Origin: Nostoc sp. CHAB 5715
GTDB lineage: Bacteria; Cyanobacteriota; Cyanobacteriia; Cyanobacteriales; Nostocaceae
Assembly: GCF_020829685.1 (NCBI RefSeq)
Contig: NZ_JAIVFR010000275.1
Span: 1-7,913 of the forward strand
Length of the DNA: 7,913 nt
Direction of reading: 5' to 3'
This document shows positions 4,356-7,913 of this stretch, in pieces (positions within the stretch are counted from its first letter, which is position 1; every line of letters begins with the position of its first letter). The notes beneath the pieces were generated by a model. That model saw only the letters and a program-made list of their open reading frames with translations. It made no database searches and was not told where the DNA came from. A program made the position numbers and the translations under genes.

Positions 4356-4979
4356 ATGTATGCAACCGTCACACAACCACTGACTTTTGCAGAGTTTCTT
4401 GCCTGGGACGATGGTTCAGGCAGAGAGTTTGAGCTATTGGATGGGATTCCCGTGCCATTATCAGAACCAAATGCAAATCATGAGGATTTGATCGAGCGAC
4501 TGTGTGCCTACTTAGAAAATCATTGCCAAGAAAATGACCTGCCTTACGTGTCGCGCCAGTCCAAGCAGGTTCGCCTCAAAACAGCACCAACAGAAAAGGA
4601 AAAAAGCCGGAAAGCAGATATTGTCATATTTGCAAGAGTTGAATGGCAGAGGATGAAAACTAGCTCTAGTTCTGCTGCTGCATATATTCCACCACCCGGA
4701 ATCATTGAGGTCGTTAGCAATAACTGGAAGGACGACTATCTGACAAAACTAGCTGAATATGAAGATTTGGGCGTTTTCGAGTACATCATTGTAGACTATG
4801 CTGCTTTTGGTGGCATTCGGTTCATTGGCTCTCCCAAACAGCCAACCATTACAATCTACCAACTTGAAGGTGCAGAGTATTTACCTCCAAAGGTGTTTCG
4901 AGGGCAGGATCGAATTGATTCTAGATTGTTTCCGAACATTCCCTTAACGGCTGAACAGATTTTTGCAATGAGTCGCTGA
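4356..4979 (+). CDS. Uma2-family (DUF820) putative endonuclease, intact
   Basis: A 207-residue protein of the usual Uma2 length. Numbered from the ATG at 4356: 'MYATVTQPLTFAEFLAWDDG' with the family's 'FELLDG' at 25-30, an acidic residue D88 in 'KADIVIF', E118 in 'PPPGIIEVVS' and K131 in 'LTKLAEYEDLGVFEYIIVDY'. These fit the PD-(D/E)XK nuclease fold of the family. The family is greatly expanded in cyanobacteria and no cellular role is established. The ATG at 4356 has GGGAGCGAGGG just upstream; a TTG at 4311 would add 15 residues with no family similarity. It follows the WD40 tail remnant by 60 bases. Its last 47 codons and 3' flank are duplicated at 921-1155. Confidence 0.9.
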   Translation: MYATVTQPLTFAEFLAWDDGSGREFELLDGIPVPLSEPNANHEDLIERLCAYLENHCQENDLPYVSRQSKQVRLKTAPTEKEKSRKADIVIFARVEWQRMKTSSSSAAAYIPPPGIIEVVSNNWKDDYLTKLAEYEDLGVFEYIIVDYAAFGGIRFIGSPKQPTITIYQLEGAEYLPPKVFRGQDRIDSRLFPNIPLTAEQIFAMSR

Positions 4980-5068
4980 TTAGCAATGAAGAAATTTATT
5001 CTAGTCGTCTTCTTGCCACTAGTTTAATGCGCGATCGCCCTTGGCATTTGCAAAGCGATCGCTAAACT
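4834..5068. repeat. 235-bp duplicated block (source-like copy)
   Basis: Gapless match to 921-1155 with a constant offset of 3913 and about nine mismatches. It covers the Uma2 3' end, its flank and two HIP1 octamers, and ends six bases after the second octamer. Confidence 0.9.
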
Positions 5069-5449
5069 ACACACCGCCAAGCATTTGGTCGGAGCGGTGC
5101 TAAGATAAATATGCCGATTCACTCGCGCCAAAGTTCAATGACTATTGCCAAACTGTCCGAACTAGGCATTACTCACCTTCCCGACCATACTGAGTTACCA
5201 GAGTCAGATGGGAACTTTGTGAAAAATTTTCAAGAACATCCGCAAAGCATACTTCTAACTGACTCCGTTCAAGGTATATTACAGCAAATTCACTCAGATA
5301 AGCAGTATTGTATTGGTCAAGATTGTGGCATTTACTGGCGTTTGACCGAACCACCTGAACGCGGTGCCCAAGCACCCGATTGGTTTTACGTCCCGAATAT
5401 TGCACCTATGTTAAATGGTCAATTTCGACGTTCGTATGTGTTGTGGCAA

Positions 5450-5458
5450 GAATATGTC
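5450..5458. repeat. 9-bp target duplication, left
   Basis: GAATATGTC, repeated exactly at 5666-5674 on the other side of the insertion. One copy encodes the 'EYV' of the restored Uma2 frame. Confidence 0.88.
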
Positions 5459-5665
5459 CATTGGTGTCAACTTAAGCTATAAATAGCAAAACTTTCGGCT
5501 TGACTCACCCGCCTCGAACTAAAGTTCTTTGGCTTTTAGCTAAAGTCTACTGAAGTAGACTAAAGATTTTTTGCTATATTTAGTCATCTTCAGATGACTT
5601 TCGCTATTAGCAAGGAACTTCAGTTCCTTGCGGGACATAACTTTTACGTTAAGTTGACACGTATG
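5459..5665. mobile_element. 207-bp palindrome-rich MITE-like insertion
   Basis: The left end CATTGGTGTCAACTTAA and the right end TTAAGTTGACACGTATG are inverted repeats (15 of 17 match). It is bounded by exact 9-bp direct repeats, and the host gene reads through when it is removed. It encodes no protein. Inside are five short palindromes, each with a two-base centre: 5476-5487, 5516-5527, 5544-5561, 5582-5599 and 5610-5631, the last with 10-bp arms (GCAAGGAACT). It would need a transposase supplied from elsewhere; the ends do not let me name the IS family. Confidence 0.85.
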
Positions 5666-5674
5666 GAATATGTC
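5666..5674. repeat. 9-bp target duplication, right
   Basis: GAATATGTC, identical to 5450-5458; the Uma2 frame resumes directly after it at GCTCCC. Confidence 0.88.
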
Positions 5675-6132
5675 GCTCCCCTAATTGTACTGGAATTCGC
5701 TTCTGGGGATGGTTCAGAAGAAAGAGACAATACTCCAATTACTGGTAAATTCTGGGTATATGAGCAAGCAATCCGCGTACCTTTTTATGGCATTTACGAA
5801 TTTAGCAAAGCTGCGATTGAGGTTTATCACTTAGTTGATGGTAGGTATCAGCAACTCACAGCTAACGAACGTGGACACTATGAGATTTCCTTGATGGGTG
5901 TCGAATTGGGTATTTGGCAAGGACAGTATGGAAATACTACAGCGCCTTGGTTGCGTTGGTGGGATACACAGGGAAATTTATTACTAACTGGTGAGGAAAA
6001 ATCGCAGTTATTAGCACCTCAATTAGAACAAAAATCAATTTGTTCTATTAGCCAGCGTGAGATTTTTTTTACTATTTCTTTATCTTTTGCTTTAACCTGA
6101 AATTGCCAATTCTCAAGTATAAGTAAATTGGA

Positions 6133-6242
6133 TAAGTAAGTTGGCGCAATAAAACCAAACTGTGTGAAGAAAAGTAAATAAGGCTCAAACTCTTTCTCCC
6201 CCTGCCTTATCCCAACAATAATTATTTACGCCGACCTACTTA
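6133..6242. mobile_element. 110-bp MITE-like unit with 14-bp inverted ends
   Basis: TAAGTAAGTTGGCG (6133-6146) is inverted to CGCCGACCTACTTA (6229-6242) with two mismatches. Both ends begin with TA, compatible with insertion at a TA target. The inside is non-coding. No longer flanking duplication is evident. Confidence 0.55.
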
Positions 6243-6272
6243 ATTTATTTTCTGGAAGTCCCTTAACGCAAG

Positions 6273-6386
6273 ACGCTTGGGTTTCACTTCCCTACGAGAC
6301 GCTGTGTTTCGACTTCGCTCAACATAAATTCGCGTTCGTTCAACCCAACCTACGCAGGTTAAGGTTTTTATAGCTAACCCAAGCGT
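6273..6386. repeat. 114-bp inverted-repeat unit
   Basis: ACGCTTGGGTT (6273-6283) and AACCCAAGCGT (6376-6386) are perfect 11-bp inverted repeats. Between them are segments typical of cyanobacterial dispersed repeats (CTACGAGACGCT, TTCAACCCAACCTACG) and a small AACCT/AGGTT palindrome. It is possibly another non-autonomous element. Confidence 0.55.
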
Positions 6387-6407
6387 ATTATGATATAACC
6401 TGGTTGT

Positions 6408-7913
6408 TCACGAACAAGAAGCAGGAGTAAACCAGGAACTATGAGGCAAAGCTTTCGGCGCATCAGCCGTGAGTACAACTTCACCTTTAGCATTTATCAC
6501 CCACCCTTGCGCTTCCACAATCGGCGTTGGACTGGAACTATTTGCCTGATTTGAAACATTTGTATTAACACGGTTTTCACCCTTTGAGTTGAGAGTTACC
6601 CAATCTAGTTGAACTGCATCAGGAGTCAGGGGTTCGGTTCTGGGGTTGGGTGGTAAGCCGCCGCGTCCGGTGATCGTAAAACTGCTTTGATTTTGTGCTG
6701 TACGCGCTTGACAGGCTTGCGCCACTTGAGTATCGACTGGTACGGCTGGTAAGTTAATTAATCCTTGAGAGGGGTCAACATCGAGCGTATTAATTTCTAC
6801 AATGCCGCTTAAATCAGGTCTTGTTTGGGAAATTGCCGTAATATCATTTGTCTGAAGTTCACGCGGGTCTGAATCCGTAGGGCGCAACTTTTTAAGGTCT
6901 TCGGTAGTTAGTGGCGCAATTCCAAAAATCTTAGTAGCGTTGATTTTGACTATTCCCCCTTTACCATCGTAGGCATTGGCGGTGATGTCGCTGTTTTCAT
7001 TTGGTTGGGCGACGATGAAGCCGTCAGGGACATTGATGGTGATATTACCCCCATTTCCACCAGCCCCTTCAGTGTCTGCGCCTGCTGAGGTAGAAATCTC
7101 ACTCTCGCGGCGCAGTAACAATAAGTCTTGTAAATTCAGCGTAATATTGCCACCATCACCGGAGTTAGCTTGTCCAATGAGCTTACCTTGGTCATCCAAT
7201 TTGATAGAACGAGCGGTGATTTCCAAATCACCTGCCTTATTTGTGCCTTGACTGCTCACAGTTATGTCAGCGTTATTTAAGACATTTAATTCTCCAGTGT
7301 TAACTATAATGCTTCCCCCCTCTCCAGTAGATTCTTTAGAAGTGGAAGCTGAAACCTGCGCTCCATCTTGAACAATCAATTGCCCAGTTTCTATATTTAA
7401 GTTTCCGGCATTTCCAGTAGCTTCAGTCCCAACAAATAAACCACTAGATCCCATTTGCGAGGTTCCAATAAGTTGGATAGAGTCTGCGGTAACAGACAAG
7501 GTTCCTCCCGCTCCCTGACTACGAGTATTAGCTGAAACCTGCGCTCCATCTTGAACAATCAACTTCCCAGTTTCTATATTTAAGTTTCCGGCATTTCCAG
7601 TAGCTTCAGTCCCAACAAATAAGCCACTAGCTCCCATTTGCGAGGTTCCAATCAGTTGGATAGAGTCTGCGGTAACAGACAAAGTTCCTCCCGCTCCCTG
7701 ACTACGAGTATTAGCTGAAACCTGCGCTCCATCTTGAACAGTCAATTGCCCAGTTTCTATATTTAAGTTTCCGGCATTTCCAGTAGCTTCAGTCCCAACA
7801 AATAAGCCACTAGCTCCCATTTGCGAGGTTCCAATCAGTTGGATAGAGTCTGCGGCTACAGACAAAGTTCCCCCCCCTCCTTTAGTTTCTTTAGAAGTCG
7901 AAGCTGAAACCTG
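6408..7913 (-). CDS. Haemagglutinin-type secreted protein, C-terminal part (5' end outside window)
   Basis: The frame is open from the window edge, so 501 residues are visible and the N-terminus (normally a signal peptide and TPS secretion domain) is missing. The visible part begins with the end of one repeat, then three 61-residue repeats (about 18-78, 79-139, 140-200) with 'IQLIGTSQMGASGLFVGTEA', 'GNAGNLNIETGQL' and 'VQDGAQVSANTRSQGAGG'. Degenerate beta-helix turns follow ('GDGGNITLNLQDLLLLRRES', 'GGNGGNITINVPDGFIVAQP'). The end has 'CQARTAQNQSSFTITGRGGL' with 'PPNP', then 'EAQGWVINAKGEVVLTADAP' and 'TPASCS'. This is the layout of cyanobacterial two-partner-secretion, filamentous-haemagglutinin-like proteins, which form long right-handed beta-helices at the cell surface after export through an Omp85-type pore. 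No transporter gene is in the window. Ligand is unknown. A frame start sometimes called at 7865 (TTG) is internal. Confidence 0.85.
   Translation of the reverse strand, partial: QVSASTSKETKGGGGTLSVAADSIQLIGTSQMGASGLFVGTEATGNAGNLNIETGQLTVQDGAQVSANTRSQGAGGTLSVTADSIQLIGTSQMGASGLFVGTEATGNAGNLNIETGKLIVQDGAQVSANTRSQGAGGTLSVTADSIQLIGTSQMGSSGLFVGTEATGNAGNLNIETGQLIVQDGAQVSASTSKESTGEGGSIIVNTGELNVLNNADITVSSQGTNKAGDLEITARSIKLDDQGKLIGQANSGDGGNITLNLQDLLLLRRESEISTSAGADTEGAGGNGGNITINVPDGFIVAQPNENSDITANAYDGKGGIVKINATKIFGIAPLTTEDLKKLRPTDSDPRELQTNDITAISQTRPDLSGIVEINTLDVDPSQGLINLPAVPVDTQVAQACQARTAQNQSSFTITGRGGLPPNPRTEPLTPDAVQLDWVTLNSKGENRVNTNVSNQANSSSPTPIVEAQGWVINAKGEVVLTADAPKALPHSSWFTPASCS
7314..7862 (-). repeat. 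Three tandem 183-bp coding repeats
   Basis: Units at 7862-7680, 7679-7497 and 7496-7314 repeat with an exact 183-base period and only scattered differences (for example MGAS versus MGSS, QLTV versus KLIV). The tail of a further unit occupies 7863-7913, so the array continues past the window. Near identity suggests recent expansion or gene conversion. Confidence 0.92.

Larger units (their letters stand above)
5138..6100 (+). pseudogene. Uma2-family gene interrupted by a 207-bp insertion
   Basis: This is a second, different Uma2 gene of the long cyanobacterial type. The first part (5138-5458, 107 codons) runs from 'MTIAKLSELGITHLPDHTEL' through 'YCIGQDCGIYWRLTEPPERG' to 'APDWFYVPN' and 'SYVLWQEYV'. 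The second (5675-6100) continues 'APLIVLEFASGDG', 'GKFWVYEQAIRVPFYGIYEF' and 'YHLVDGRYQQLTANERGHY'. Deleting the insertion and one target copy gives a 248-residue frame. Candidate nuclease residues are D81 (APDW) before the insertion and E114 and K132 after it, so neither half can be active. The insertion adds 216 bases, a multiple of three, but brings a TAA at 5480-5482. An ATG at 5111 would add nine residues; relatives usually begin at the chosen one. The last ~25 residues look unlike the family's usual coiled-coil end and may also be altered. Confidence 0.88.
6101..6407. other. Gene-free interval made of repeat units
   Basis: No frame here looks coding on either strand. The interval separates the convergent ends of the broken Uma2 gene and the adhesin-like gene. 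It contains two inverted-repeat units, listed separately, and AT-rich spacer. I see no clear intrinsic terminator for either gene. Confidence 0.7.

Noticed and set aside
5169..5405. Minus-strand 78-codon frame
   Set aside because: Antisense shadow of the first half of the interrupted Uma2 gene.
5594..5674. Apparent ATG start for the second half of the interrupted Uma2 gene
   Set aside because: The ATG lies in a palindrome of the inserted element; the first 27 codons are element sequence, so this is not a natural start.
6976..7251. Plus-strand 91-codon frame
   Set aside because: Antisense to the glycine-rich adhesin coding sequence; proline and serine bias is what such shadows give.

Overview
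The window looks like accessory DNA from a filamentous, Nostocales-like cyanobacterium. This rests on many HIP1 octamers (GCGATCGC), short dispersed and tandem repeats typical of these genomes, several Uma2-family (DUF820) genes, a WD40-repeat protein with the tail seen in large cyanobacterial WD40 proteins, and the C-terminal part of a haemagglutinin-type secreted protein ending in the cyanobacterial 'GRGGLPPNP' style. Genus cannot be fixed from the sequence.

Layout. Positions 2-799 (+) are the C-terminal end of a WD40 protein whose last residues were replaced by a dispersed repeat. Positions 808-1155 are a patchwork of gene pieces: the antisense start of a vapC-type PIN toxin (808-920) joined to the last 47 codons and 3' flank of a Uma2 gene (921-1155). 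A possible Rpn-nuclease tail (1201-1266) and an intact HigB/HigA-type toxin-antitoxin pair (1273-1970) follow on the minus strand. Then come a DUF433 antitoxin-like gene (2081-2302, +) and, facing it, an AbrB/VapB antitoxin whose overlapping vapC is cut to 48 codons. Positions 2827-3420 (-) hold a small unknown gene translationally coupled to a frameshifted small gene. Positions 3444-3785 carry a ribbon-helix-helix gene between two 44-bp HIP1-bounded direct repeats, and 3817-4044 (+) a small conserved-looking unknown gene.

From 4049 onward small non-autonomous elements dominate. A 91-bp element with perfect 12-bp inverted ends lies between the 3817-4044 gene and that gene's terminator. A decayed WD40 tail then precedes an intact Uma2 gene (4356-4979), the apparent source of the 921-1155 duplicate. 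A second Uma2 gene (5138-6100) is split by a 207-bp insertion with inverted ends and a 9-bp target duplication; removing insertion plus one duplicate restores a 248-codon frame. Positions 6101-6407 hold two further inverted-repeat units. Positions 6408-7913 (-) are the C-terminal 501 residues of a repeat-rich adhesin-like protein that continues beyond the window.

Taken together, this is a turnover zone for toxin-antitoxin modules, Uma2 genes and MITE-like elements rather than one coherent operon. Only the HigBA-type pair looks like a complete two-gene system. The clearest new observation is the 207-bp palindrome-rich element that interrupts the second Uma2 gene; the most informative history is the set of shared breakpoints linking the vapC, WD40 and Uma2 fragments. 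I did not find a convincing undescribed multi-gene system.
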